From positions 992,001 to 1,056,000 of the forward strand of contig CAWBQO010000003.1 of NCBI GenBank assembly GCA_963790965.1: a stretch of DNA of 64,000 nucleotides. Reading direction: 5' to 3'. Positions 42,064 through 49,820 of this stretch are shown here, in pieces. The DNA is from CAWBQO01 sp963790965 (GTDB lineage Bacteria > Bacteroidota > Rhodothermia > Rhodothermales > DASSAV01). Made by a program: the position numbers and the translations under genes. The notes beneath the pieces are model-generated. The model was not told where the DNA came from, made no database searches, and saw only the letters and a list, made by a program, of their open reading frames with translations. Within the stretch, counting starts at the first letter, position 1, and every line of letters starts with the position of its first letter.

Positions 42064-43263
42064 CTACGTTCGGGCCGCCGCCCCGTGCTCCTCGGCAGGA
42101 GAGATATTCAGTCCACCAAAAACCGCCTGCTGGAGGTGCATCGGAACGTCCGTTCGGCGCATCGTGTGCCATGAAAACGTCCGCCGAATGGGATACGACC
42201 GGCGCAGCATCTGAAACGCCGCCGAGCGCTCCGGCGAGGGTGTGTTCAAGACCTGCCTGAACCGGCGGTCGTCCTCCGTCACGTCATACATTTGCCGCAC
42301 GACCTGCCAGAGCCAGTCGGCGTCTTCCTTATCGGGCGCGACGAGCCGGGCCTCCTCGGGTCCGCCGGAGGCCTGGACGGCCGCGTCATCCCACGCCGTT
42401 GGAAGGCTGGCGTGCAGGGCCAGGGCCTCGTAGAGCATCCTCGTTCCATTGAGCTTGCCGTCGAACGAATATCCGGCGATATGGGGCGTCCCGATCGCCA
42501 CCTCCCGGATGAGGCGCGGGTCAGGTTCGGGTTCGCCTTCCCACACGTCAAGGACAGCCGCCGCCGGGCGACCGCCGGCAAGCGCCTGCACCAGGGCACT
42601 GTTGTCCACCACGGGGCCACGGCTCGTGTTCAGGAGCCATGCGCCGGGACGCATTCGCCCCATCTGTTCACCGCCGAAGAGATGAACCGTACGGAACGGC
42701 CCTTCCCGCACGAGGGGGACATGAAACGTAAGCACGTCGGCTTCCGCCACCAGATCATCAAGAGGACGGAAGGCGTGATCGCGCCCGTCACGCTCGGCGG
42801 CGGCGCGGAGCGGCGGGTCGTTCAGCAACACACGGCATCCGAACCGGGGTAGGCGGCGGGCGAGACGGCCACCGATCTGTCCGCAGCCTACAACGCCGAC
42901 GGTCTTGTCTGCAAGCGGCTCATCAAGCGAATGCGAGAGCCACAGCAGGCTCGACAGCACGTACTCGACTACGGAATCGGCGTTTGAGCCGGGGGCCGAG
43001 GCGAAGGCGATGTCATTTTCCGCGAGCCAGGCGGTGTCTACATGATCCGTTCCGATCGTAGCCGTGCCGACGAACTGCACCGTACTCCCCTCGAGCAGCG
43101 CCCGGTCCACCCGCGTGACGCTGCGGACGAGTAGCGCATCGGCCTTCTCGATGCGCGCCGCATCTATTCCACGGCCGGAACAGAGGTCAACTTCGCCGAA
43201 CGCAGCGAACACCTCCCTCGCAAACGGGATATTTTCATCTGCAACGATCTGCATTGGCCGCAT
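42064..43263 (-). CDS. pdxB: Erythronate-4-phosphate dehydrogenase PdxB
   Basis: This encodes 399 residues. It is a D-2-hydroxyacid dehydrogenase with the NAD motif VGVVGCGQIGGRLARR, active-site segments LLNTSRGPVVDNSALVQAL and GTPHIAGYSFDGKLNGT, and a C-terminal dimerisation domain with RSYPIRRTFSWHT. It oxidises 4-phosphoerythronate in DXP-dependent pyridoxal phosphate biosynthesis. The first ATG (43263) and the fourth codon ATG (43254) are both plausible. There are no other pdx genes nearby. It is divergent from the SleB-like gene. Confidence 0.92.
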   Translation of the reverse strand: MRPMQIVADENIPFAREVFAAFGEVDLCSGRGIDAARIEKADALLVRSVTRVDRALLEGSTVQFVGTATIGTDHVDTAWLAENDIAFASAPGSNADSVVEYVLSSLLWLSHSLDEPLADKTVGVVGCGQIGGRLARRLPRFGCRVLLNDPPLRAAAERDGRDHAFRPLDDLVAEADVLTFHVPLVREGPFRTVHLFGGEQMGRMRPGAWLLNTSRGPVVDNSALVQALAGGRPAAAVLDVWEGEPEPDPRLIREVAIGTPHIAGYSFDGKLNGTRMLYEALALHASLPTAWDDAAVQASGGPEEARLVAPDKEDADWLWQVVRQMYDVTEDDRRFRQVLNTPSPERSAAFQMLRRSYPIRRTFSWHTMRRTDVPMHLQQAVFGGLNISPAEEHGAAART

Positions 43264-43524
43264 TGAGCAACACGCTGTTTCTTTTAAGCTTAAATCCTGC
43301 CCGTTGAGTCGGGGGTGACATCGCGCGCCGCCTCGCCGGCTGCGCCGTAGAAACTTGTATTAACCAAGGGTGTTGGGCCGAACGATCCAGAAACGCAGGG
43401 CCGTTCTTTGATTTTTCTTGATCTTCGGACCTGAGACGATATAGATGCCGCTGCGTCACGCGAAAATGCGCTGCTTAGCCGCAGAAAGCGTTCGCTCGTG
43501 GCGGCACCTTAAGCCGAACCTGAC

Positions 43525-44274
43525 GTGGTCTCAACAGCAACCGGCCGCTTCAGGGTTTCTCTTCACCAACCAGAATCGCTTTTGAAGAAGATAGCTATTT
43601 CGCGCATCGTCGCCGGCAGCATGGCACTCGTTTTTCTCGGGGCCATGGCTTTCCAGCACGCCGACCTTATCAGCCGCGCCGCCGCGAGTGCCCTCATTCC
43701 GGCCCGCTACGCCGCTGCAGTTCAAACGTCTGCGCCCGCTCCGGCGGAAATGGCAGAGACGCAAGACCCTGTCGCCGAGCTCTACTCGGCCACCGGGATG
43801 CAGTTCGAGAAGATCGAGCCGCTCCCTCCGGCAGTCGTCGACCAGGAAACGCTCTGGCTTGCGCGATGCGTGTACTCGGAAACAAAGCGGCCTCAGGAGC
43901 AGGAGCTTGTTGCTTGGGTCGTTCGCAACCGGGTCGAAACGCGCTACCGCAACCGGACCTCCTACGAGTCTGTGGTGCTCGATCCCTACCAGTTCAGCGG
44001 CTTCAATGACGGCCGCGCCAAGGATTTCTACGCCGGCTTAACGCCGCATTCGCGCGCCCGTGGTTGGCAGACGGCGCTTCGGATCGCGTATGAAGTTCGC
44101 CGTGCCGATTCTACTTACCGGCCCTTCCCGCCCGACACGCGCCACTTCTACAGCGAGCAGTCGCTGCCGCAGCCCGGATCTCCCGATTGGGCGGACGGCC
44201 TGACGCCGGTGCTTCCAGAGCGGGACTACGAGATTGCACCCCATCGCTTTCGCTTCTTCGCAGACGTAAACTGA
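43525..44274 (+). CDS. SleB/CwlJ-type cell wall hydrolase
   Basis: This encodes 249 residues from GTG at 43525. A single hydrophobic segment near residues 26-45 (IVAGSMALVFLGAMAF) suggests a membrane anchor or uncleaved signal. The C-terminal half is a hydrolase_2 domain: LWLARCVYSETKRPQEQELVAWVVRNRVE, with the catalytic-type Glu in the SET block, and the VVLDPYQFSGFND motif. This family hydrolyses peptidoglycan glycan strands. Outside spore formers such proteins act in wall remodelling. A terminator hairpin lies 50 bases after the stop. Confidence 0.82.
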   Translation: MVSTATGRFRVSLHQPESLLKKIAISRIVAGSMALVFLGAMAFQHADLISRAAASALIPARYAAAVQTSAPAPAEMAETQDPVAELYSATGMQFEKIEPLPPAVVDQETLWLARCVYSETKRPQEQELVAWVVRNRVETRYRNRTSYESVVLDPYQFSGFNDGRAKDFYAGLTPHSRARGWQTALRIAYEVRRADSTYRPFPPDTRHFYSEQSLPQPGSPDWADGLTPVLPERDYEIAPHRFRFFADVN

Positions 44275-44326
44275 CGGCCAAACACGCTTATCCGGATCGT
44301 TTGCGGCGGTTATTGCAGCGCTTACC

Positions 44327-44356
44327 CGAGGCGTCGCCCGTAACGGCGACGCCTCG
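44327..44356 (+). terminator. Terminator hairpin after SleB-like gene
   Basis: Twelve-base perfect arms 44327-44338 and 44345-44356 with a six-base loop, followed by CCTATTATTA rather than a full T-run. It lies about 50 bases after the stop. Confidence 0.72.
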
Positions 44357-44472
44357 CCTATTATTAGCACGCTCTTCGCGACGCAGCCTGAACCGCTCCG
44401 CAGGAGGTTCGTAGCACCGGAAATCGCGCCCCAAGCGGGGCCAACACCCTCTTCTTCCGGTCTACCAAACCT

Positions 44473-45507
44473 ATGACCTGCCGCTCGTTCACATCTACCT
44501 TGCTCGTCTGCGCCGGCCTTGCGCTCTCCATCGCGGGCGCGGGCTGCCGAAGCGCCGAACCGCCACCGGCTGCCCCCGCCGCGTCTCCCGGCGCGTTTCA
44601 GTTCACGCCCGAGCAGCCGCCGAAAACAGTTGAAGGGTTCAGGGTCGCAACGTTCAACACCGAGTTCCTCTTTGACGGGCTGGACAATGAGGGGCAGGCG
44701 ACCTTCGCATGGAAAGGCGATCCCGCCGCAGCTCGGGCGCACATGAAGCGGGTGGCTGACGTGATTCGCACGCTCGACGCAGACGTTATCATGCTCGAAG
44801 AGGTAGAGAATATCGGCGTTCTTGAAGAACTCGCCGGTGGCATGCTCGCCGGCATGGGCTACACGCCTTACCTCATCGACGGCACCGACACGTTCACGGG
44901 GCAGGACGTGGGCCTTTTGGCGCGCGTTCCCATCGACACGGTGGGGCGCACCGATGACCGCGCCCCTGTGGCCGGTTCTGACGACGATTATGGCGTCAGC
45001 AAAAACCTGTTCGCGCGGCTGTCCTTGCGGGGCATTCCGACCACCTTGATCGGCGTTCACTTCCTCTCGCAGCCGACCAACGAAAGCCGGAAGCCGCGCA
45101 GAGAAGCGCAGGCGGAAGTCATCCGACGCCTTGTTGAACGGGAAGAAAATGCAGGACGGGCCGTCATGGTCCTCGGCGACTTCAACGATTTTGACCCTGC
45201 CGTTCCCGATCAAATGAGCAGCACGCCCATCTCAAACGTGCTCTCGCTGATCCGGTCGGCCGGGCCGGGGACGGAGGACGACCTTCACAACGCTTTGGAG
45301 CGCGTCTCGCAGAACGAGCGCTTCACCAACTTCTGGGATCGTGATGAGGACGGCGAAATTGAGGCGAATGAGCTTTCCGCTATCGACCACATCCTCCTGT
45401 CGCCCCTGCTCTTCGAGCGCGTAAAGGATGTCGATGTCGTGCAGGCGCACGATCCGCGGCTCGCGCCGGACCACTTCCCCATCGTCGTCACGCTTGCGGC
45501 TCCGTGA
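44473..45507 (+). CDS. Endonuclease/exonuclease/phosphatase-family lipoprotein
   Basis: This encodes 344 residues. The lipoprotein signal is LVCAGLALSIAGAGCRS. The EEP fold shows FRVATFNTEFLFDG (Asn and Glu), VIMLEEVENIG (metal Glu), VHFLSQPTN, VMVLGDFNDFDP (Asp-Asn) and the final RLAPDHFPIVV (Asp-His), so the catalytic set is complete. An EF-hand-like loop DRDEDGEIEANE lies near residues 294-305 and may bind calcium. It is likely a surface nuclease or phosphodiesterase; relatives serve in DNA or phosphate scavenging. It is monocistronic with a good terminator. Confidence 0.85.
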   Translation: MTCRSFTSTLLVCAGLALSIAGAGCRSAEPPPAAPAASPGAFQFTPEQPPKTVEGFRVATFNTEFLFDGLDNEGQATFAWKGDPAAARAHMKRVADVIRTLDADVIMLEEVENIGVLEELAGGMLAGMGYTPYLIDGTDTFTGQDVGLLARVPIDTVGRTDDRAPVAGSDDDYGVSKNLFARLSLRGIPTTLIGVHFLSQPTNESRKPRREAQAEVIRRLVEREENAGRAVMVLGDFNDFDPAVPDQMSSTPISNVLSLIRSAGPGTEDDLHNALERVSQNERFTNFWDRDEDGEIEANELSAIDHILLSPLLFERVKDVDVVQAHDPRLAPDHFPIVVTLAAP

Positions 45508-45532
45508 CCTTACGAGCGTTCTGGGTAAAGAA

Positions 45533-45567
45533 AGAGGCGGCGGCTCTCGAAGAGCCTGCCGCCTTTT
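45533..45567 (+). terminator. Rho-independent terminator after EEP lipoprotein
   Basis: Arms 45536-45547 and 45551-45563 pair with one bulged base. Flanking AAAG and CTTTT extend the pairing and supply a four-T run, 29 bases after the stop. Confidence 0.8.
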
Positions 45568-45613
45568 CCGTGAAGTCCCATCCCGGCGAAAGCTGCGCGT
45601 ACACTACTAAAGG

Positions 45614-45997
45614 CTAATACCGGCCGCCCCGGTCGCCCCGGTCGTAATCTGAATCCCGGCTGTCCCGGCGGTTGAAGTCGTCGTCGCGGCGCGGCCCTCC
45701 GCCACCGCCGCTCCTGCGGCCACCGCCACCGCCGCCGCTTCCGCCGTTGCCGGAGCGCTTGTCGCGCGCTTCGTTAACCTGCAGATTCCGGCCGCCGAAA
45801 TCGACGCCGTCGAGTGACTCGATGGCGTTTTCCGCTGCGTTTTCGTCCATTTCGACGAAGCCGAAGCCGCGAGGCCGGCCGGTTTCCCGGTCGTTGATGA
45901 GGTTGACGGAATGGACCGTCCCATACTGGGTAAACAGGTCTCGCACCTCGTCCTCGGAAGCGCGGAAAGGCAGGTTGCCTACAAAGATGTTCTTCAT
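45614..45997 (-). CDS. Cold-shock-type RNA-binding protein (single RRM, Gly-rich tail)
   Basis: This encodes 127 residues from the ATG at 45997; the frame extends to 46087 without RRM homology. The RRM (1-78) shows RNP2 IFVGNL and RNP1 RGFGFVEM, the two aromatic RNA contacts. The tail (about 85-127) is Gly/Arg/Asp-rich (GGSGGGGGGRRSGGGGG) with RGG-like repeats and is likely disordered. Small RRM proteins of this shape are common in Bacteroidota and cyanobacteria and bind RNA during cold adaptation or general RNA metabolism. It converges on the EEP gene. Confidence 0.9.
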   Translation of the reverse strand: MKNIFVGNLPFRASEDEVRDLFTQYGTVHSVNLINDRETGRPRGFGFVEMDENAAENAIESLDGVDFGGRNLQVNEARDKRSGNGGSGGGGGGRRSGGGGGPRRDDDFNRRDSRDSDYDRGDRGGRY

Positions 45998-46207
45998 GAC
46001 TGCTGTGTCTCTTGCGTTACGTGCGGCGTCTGAGCCTTCGATTGGGGACAGGAATTCTCCGAAACCAGAGTGATCCGCACCCGGCAAGCCGCTAAACAGG
46101 TCGGCGAGCCTGAACTGCAGATGCTCCGGACAGCTAATGATACGAAGGTTCTATGAAATATTCACGTCCACTCCGCCCACGGAATCGTTTTCTCACATTT
46201 CAACTTC

Positions 46208-46525
46208 GTGCACGAGAGACGCGGTAGATCATCCATCCGAGGCTGCGCTTCCGAGGCAAACAGAAACGGCGACCCCGGCGAAGCCTCCGTTCTGGTTTAC
46301 CCAAACCCGGCCAGAGCACAAGTAACCATTCGCGCAGACGGCCGAGATGAGGTAGGAGATGTGCAGTTGTTTGATCTGCTCGGACGGTTAACGCGGTCCG
46401 TTCTTGATTGCCCGCTTTCTGCTTGCACGATAGAGACGGCGGGATTGGCTCCGGGCCTTTATGTCTTGCGAATACAGGGAGAACACGGTCTGCTGACGAC
46501 GGCCCGGTTCATGGTGACTGAATAA
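46208..46525 (+). pseudogene. Orphan T9SS type A sorting domain (cargo remnant)
   Basis: This frame of 105 residues starts at a GTG. Only the last 80 residues look genuine: VYPNPARAQVTIRADG, then VQLFDLLGRLTRSVLD and LAPGLYVLRIQGEHG. This is the C-terminal sorting domain that follows a cargo domain in T9SS substrates. No signal peptide, cargo domain or plausible upstream coding stretch precedes it, and in-frame translation before 46208 runs into a stop at 46154. It is best read as the surviving 3' end of a deleted secreted-protein gene. Confidence 0.7.
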
Positions 46526-46883
46526 TCGCCGAATGTATAGTCTCTTTGACCGGTGCAAGTCCCATTTCAACCTTGCACATGATGGAACCGGGCTATGCAG
46601 GAGTTGCGGCCGATTGGCCCTCCTGCTCATGCCTGCAGAACTGCCGATTTGTCCATGAAACGCCTATAAGGTAGTGTGTCCGTTGGCCGCAGGGCTCTGT
46701 CGCAATCGGCTAAGTCATGGCGCACACTGACGAAGGCACCCGGGTGACGCAAGCGCCCACTCGGCTTCCGGTGCTATCCTGAAAGCGCGCGACCCGCCTG
46801 TCTTCGTGCGATATTCTTAAATAAGGAGTTCAACGGGGAGGAAGTAATCGTTGCGAATCCTTATATTAGTCAGTCTATGCCAC
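46526..46883. other. Intergenic upstream of tRNA-Glu
   Basis: 358 bases. No gene is recognised. TATATTAG at 46862-46869 is one base off the Bacteroidota -7 consensus TAnnTTTG and sits 15 bases before the tRNA, but no -33 TTTG is at the right spacing. Confidence 0.4.
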
Positions 46884-46956
46884 GCCGCGTTCGTCTAGGG
46901 GTCCAGGACGCCGCCCTTTCACGGCGGTAACACGGGTTCAAATCCCGTACGCGGTA
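46884..46956 (+). tRNA. tRNA-Glu (anticodon TTC)
   Basis: The cloverleaf folds from sequence. Acceptor arms are 46884-46890 and 46949-46955 (one G-T). The anticodon stem CCGCC/GGCGG is at 46911-46915 and 46923-46927 with loop CTTTCAC, so the anticodon is TTC at 46918-46920. The T-stem ACGGG/CCCGT encloses TTCAAAT. The discriminator base is A at 46956 and no CCA is encoded directly after it. Confidence 0.93.
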
Positions 46957-46963
46957 CACCAAA

Positions 46964-47016
46964 GAAGCTCTCCCCGTAACGCCTTAGAGTTAGGCACTTG
47001 CGGCGAGGGCTTTTTT
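46964..47016 (+). terminator. Terminator after tRNA-Glu
   Basis: A stem of AAGCTCTC (46964) with GAGGGCTT (about 47005-47012) encloses an inner GCCT/AGGC pair near 46981-46995, and runs into six T at 47011-47016. The pairing is imperfect but well placed. Confidence 0.65.
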
Positions 47017-47288
47017 ATTTGCGCCCGGCACGCTACCACCCGCTGCCTATCGTGTCTGGCCGATTACGTTCCTCGGACCGCGTTTGGGATGATGGCCGGG
47101 GAGGCCGGGGACAGCCGGTACCGGCGGTGCGACATGACGCAGGAAACGAGGACGATGGTACATACGGCGAAAACCGTTGGGCGAACGGCAGGGTAGGGAT
47201 GGTGACGATTGACAGGCCCTCGTCTGCCTGCTGTTCTATGCACCATTCGGGGGACGCGATTCGCAAAGAACAGGCTCAATGCTAACGT
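47017..47288. other. Intergenic, no intact gene seen
   Basis: About 270 bases after the tRNA terminator. Several short open frames on both strands show no protein family and are taken as chance. Confidence 0.4.
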
Positions 47289-47432
47289 TCATATACTCGT
47301 CAGAGAGGCCCCTGTCGCTTCGTATCGACGAAGAGCTTGCTGCGCGCGGGCGTGCCCATGCTCAGCGGCGAGCCTGTACCAGCGCACGGCTTCAGCGTCG
47401 TCCTTCTCGACGCCGGGGCCGTGGCGTCGCGA
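47289..47432 (-). pseudogene. Sel1-repeat protein fragment
   Basis: Read on the minus strand this gives GPGVEKDDAEAVRWYRLAAE followed by HGHARAQQALRRYEA and a stop at 47289-47291. This is one near-perfect Sel1 (TPR-like) repeat. Preceding codons (LRVHVSRRH) lose the pattern, and no start or earlier repeat is found. Too short to be a gene on its own, it is the tail of a lost Sel1-repeat protein. The frame was below a useful ORF length and is easy to miss. Confidence 0.7.
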
Positions 47433-47580
47433 CACGTGCACTCTCAGGCGGTGGCGGATGGTGTTCAGTAGCCACTGCCCGGCCTGGTAACTCCGGTTGC
47501 ATGTTGCTGTAAGGCATGACGCCTATTGCGAACACGAAACAGGATGTGTACCTTTTTTCTCTACAATTCAGTAGACCAAG

Positions 47581-47811
47581 ATGCCCGAACCGAACGTCGT
47601 CACGCCCGCCGTTGCCGCAAAGGAGAAACGCTGCACGGCCGCCGCCATTCACCTCGCCGGCCGGCGTGAGGAGTTAACGGCGCACCGCTTCGGCGGAACC
47701 GTGCTCGTCATGCGCGACGATAGGTACGACGCCTATCAGGTACTGGAAACCGGCGGGCGTTTGCACCGGAGGTACAAGGCCGGACAAGAGGATGCCCGAT
47801 GCGGAAAGTAA
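47581..47811 (+). CDS. Small ORF of unknown function upstream of hicB
   Basis: This encodes 76 residues from an ATG. No domain is recognised; the second half (GGTVLVMRDDRYDAYQVLET) is a plausible small folded segment. Its 3' end overlaps the hicB start by 13 bases, so it could be the first gene of the toxin-antitoxin operon, or a chance frame. There is no transmembrane segment. Confidence 0.4.
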   Translation: MPEPNVVTPAVAAKEKRCTAAAIHLAGRREELTAHRFGGTVLVMRDDRYDAYQVLETGGRLHRRYKAGQEDARCGK

Positions 47812-48008
47812 TTCTTTATCCCGGAGAAGACGGATACTTCGTCGCCGAATGCCCATCGCTGCCCGGCTGCGTAAGCCAGGGCCGGACGCCGGATGAAGCC
47901 GCCGAAGGCATCCGCGAAGTCGTCTCTCTCTTCATTGAAACACTCCGTGCCGAAGGGCTTCCCGTACCGGAAGACCGCCTGGAAGTGCTCGATCTCGTTT
48001 CCCCGTGA
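47799..48008 (+). CDS. hicB: HicB-type antitoxin
   Basis: This encodes 69 residues with the HicB partial RNase H-like fold: YPGEDGYFVAECPSLPGCVSQGRTPDEAAEGIREVV. It is the short form that lacks an extra C-terminal DNA-binding domain, so autoregulation may depend on another factor. HicB blocks the mRNA interferase HicA. It overlaps the following hicA gene (GTGA at 48005-48008), as expected for a coupled pair. The antitoxin-first order is the less common one but is known. Confidence 0.88.
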   Translation: MRKVILYPGEDGYFVAECPSLPGCVSQGRTPDEAAEGIREVVSLFIETLRAEGLPVPEDRLEVLDLVSP

Positions 48009-48226
48009 GCGGCCTTCCGCACGTTTCCGGCCGTGAAGCAATTCGCGCCCAGGAGAAGGGCGGTTTTGAGCGGGTACGGCAGAAAGGCAGCCACGTCGTC
48101 TTGAAGCGCCCCGTTCCGCCCGGCTTCGTCGTTGGGCCGGACCATGCCCAACTTGACCGCGGCACCCTGCGCGCAATCATCCGGCAAGCGGGCTTGTCTG
48201 TCGAGGATTTCAATAAACTCCTATAA
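48005..48226 (+). CDS. hicA: HicA-type mRNA interferase toxin
   Basis: This encodes 73 residues from a GTG. The double-stranded-RNA-binding-like HicA fold is shown by SGREAIRAQEKGGFERVRQKGSHVVLKR with the catalytic His in GSHVVL, and by RGTLRAIIRQAGLSVEDF. It cleaves mRNA when free of HicB, causing growth arrest. It is coupled to hicB by a four-base overlap and is followed at once by the degraded recombinase. All key residues look intact, so the module may still be active. Confidence 0.87.
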   Translation: MSGLPHVSGREAIRAQEKGGFERVRQKGSHVVLKRPVPPGFVVGPDHAQLDRGTLRAIIRQAGLSVEDFNKLL

Positions 48227-48239
48227 GCAGACGTCTCCG

Positions 48240-48627
48240 CAAGATCGGCAAGAAAGCCAAACGGTTCGCCGTCTTCCAAAACCGCCGCCGGACTCCCACC
48301 GCTACCCTATGCCATCGACGCGTTTTTGGCCGATCAGGCGCACCTACGTTCAGCCGCGTTAATTACCTACCGGCAGGTTCTGTAATCCATACCCGCGCCG
48401 CCCGGACTTGAATTGACGGACTCATCCGCCCGTCATGGGGAAGCGTTCATCGGCGGGCCTTAACGAACGTACGACAGAGTCCGGCCTGCATCTCGCAGCG
48501 CTTCAAGCACTTCTGCCGCCTCTCCAAACCCCCGGAGCACATCCGCGTCCATTCCTTACGGCACACCGCCGCCTCCCGGCTCGTAACACGCGGCGTTAAT
48601 TCCTGCCACTCAGGGGCCATTAACCAG
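48240..48627 (+). pseudogene. Degraded tyrosine recombinase (integrase) remnant
   Basis: Two pieces in different frames are readable. About 48293-48385 in frame 2 gives PYAIDAFLADQAHLRSAAL then ITYRQVL and a stop, which matches the end of an N-terminal core-binding domain. About 48412-48597 in frame 1 gives LTNVRQ..CISQRFKHFCRL then HIRVHSLRHTAASRLVTRGV, the catalytic HxxR box of a phage-type integrase. The region between them is about 30 codons instead of roughly 150, so the first catalytic arginine is lost. The C-terminal tyrosine box is also missing. The sequence runs straight into the 3' end of tRNA-Leu, the usual attachment site of such enzymes. Confidence 0.78.
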
Positions 48628-48712
48628 TGCCGAGAAGGGGACTCGAACCCCTACGGGAGTTACCTCCCAGCGGATTTTAAGTCCGCTGCGTCTACCGTTC
48701 CGCCATCCCGGC
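48628..48712 (-). tRNA. tRNA-Leu (anticodon TAA)
   Basis: On the minus strand the acceptor arms are 48706-48712 and 48629-48635 (one G-T). The anticodon stem GCGGA/TCCGC holds a loop CTTAAAA with anticodon TAA. A long variable arm (GGGAGGTAACTCCC) marks a class II tRNA, and the T-loop is TTCGAGT. The discriminator is A at 48628 and CCA is not encoded. A tyrosine-recombinase remnant lies directly beyond its 3' end. Confidence 0.93.
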
Positions 48713-48766
48713 ATGAGTGCTAAAGATACGAGACCGGGACCTCTGTTTACAATCGCCGGTGAATAT

Positions 48767-49744
48767 CTATCCGCGCTGCGGCGTCAGAAACTGCACACTG
48801 AAGTACGCCCGATCGTCGGTCCAGACGTTCGTTACCGCCAGCCCCGCCTCTTCTGCAAGCTTCCGGAAGCCCTCGAGTGTGTACTTGTAGGAATACTCCG
48901 TGCAAATCGACGCTCCCTCGGCTATCGGAAACGTCTCTCCTTCAATATGAACCTCTTGATCGGCACGGCTGATCAGGTGCATCTCGATGCGTCCCTCCTG
49001 CTCGTTGAAGAAGGCGCGATGCTCAAAGGCATCCAGTACGAAGTCTGCACCGAGGTCCCGGTTGATGCGGCGCAGCACGTTCAGGTTGAACGCCGCCGTC
49101 ACGCCCTGCGCGTCGTTGTATGCAGGCTCCAGCACGGCGACGTCCTTGCGCAGATCGACGCCGATCAAGAGTCCGCCGTTCTCGCCGATGACCTCACGAA
49201 TATGTTCGAGAAAAAGGACGGCCTCTTTGGGCACAAAGTTGCCGACGGTAGACCCCGGAAAGAACACGATCACGCGGTGACGCCGCGCGCTCTCGGGCAG
49301 CGTGAAAGAGCCGGTATAGTCCGCCGCCACAGGCGTTACTTCGAGGTTCGGGTACTTGGCCGCCAGCCGCGCCGCCGACTGCATGAGGTGCTCGCGCGAA
49401 ATGTCAATGGGCACATAGGAGAGTGCGCCGGAGAGAGATCGGAGCAACACGTCGGTTTTCAGGCTGCTGCCGCTTCCGTATTCAACCAGCACGACGTTCT
49501 GCCCGACGGCGTCCGAGATAGCGGCGGCGTGCGTCTCCAGGATCCCGACTTCCGTCCGCGTCGGGTAGTACTCGTCAAGCTCAGTTATTGCGTCAAAGAG
49601 GCGCGATCCCTCTTCATCGTAGAAGAGCTTGCTGGGCAGCGTTCGCGGGCGCGCCGTTAGCCCCGCACGCACCTCGGCGAGCAGCGAAGCCGTGTCGGGC
49701 GAGTGGTCGCGGAGGTCAAGCAGTGGAGCAGCAGCCGGTTCCAT
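48767..49744 (-). CDS. egtD: L-histidine N-alpha-methyltransferase (ergothioneine)
   Basis: This encodes 325 residues from the ATG at 49744. EgtD trimethylates histidine to hercynine with three SAM. Family marks are LPSKLFYDEEGSRLFDAITELDEYYPTRTE (substrate and SAM lid), VEYGSGSSLKTDVLLRSL, YVPIDISREHL, IVFFPGSTVGNF and the C-terminal MHLISRADQ. It lies 76 bases after egtB in the same direction. Together they make the histidine-to-sulfoxide part of ergothioneine synthesis. Confidence 0.94.
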   Translation of the reverse strand: MEPAAAPLLDLRDHSPDTASLLAEVRAGLTARPRTLPSKLFYDEEGSRLFDAITELDEYYPTRTEVGILETHAAAISDAVGQNVVLVEYGSGSSLKTDVLLRSLSGALSYVPIDISREHLMQSAARLAAKYPNLEVTPVAADYTGSFTLPESARRHRVIVFFPGSTVGNFVPKEAVLFLEHIREVIGENGGLLIGVDLRKDVAVLEPAYNDAQGVTAAFNLNVLRRINRDLGADFVLDAFEHRAFFNEQEGRIEMHLISRADQEVHIEGETFPIAEGASICTEYSYKYTLEGFRKLAEEAGLAVTNVWTDDRAYFSVQFLTPQRG

Positions 49745-49820
49745 AAATGACGGGTTGGTGCCGCCCCCAGGCTGCACGGGTTGAAAAAAGACACTCAGCT
49801 TACAGGCGGACGAGACAGGC

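Noticed and set aside
46690..46730. Possible insertion-sequence end shared with 5748-5775
   Set aside because: The two sites share only short matches (GGCT..GTCGC and ATGGCGCACA) at different spacing, with no transposase fragment and no target duplication.
47033..47266. Short ORFs on both strands after the tRNA-Glu terminator
   Set aside because: Composition is typical of chance frames in GC-rich DNA; no motifs and no start context.
46900..48600. attR direct repeat of the tRNA-Leu 3' end
   Set aside because: I looked for a second copy of the last 15-20 bases of tRNA-Leu across the island by eye and found none.
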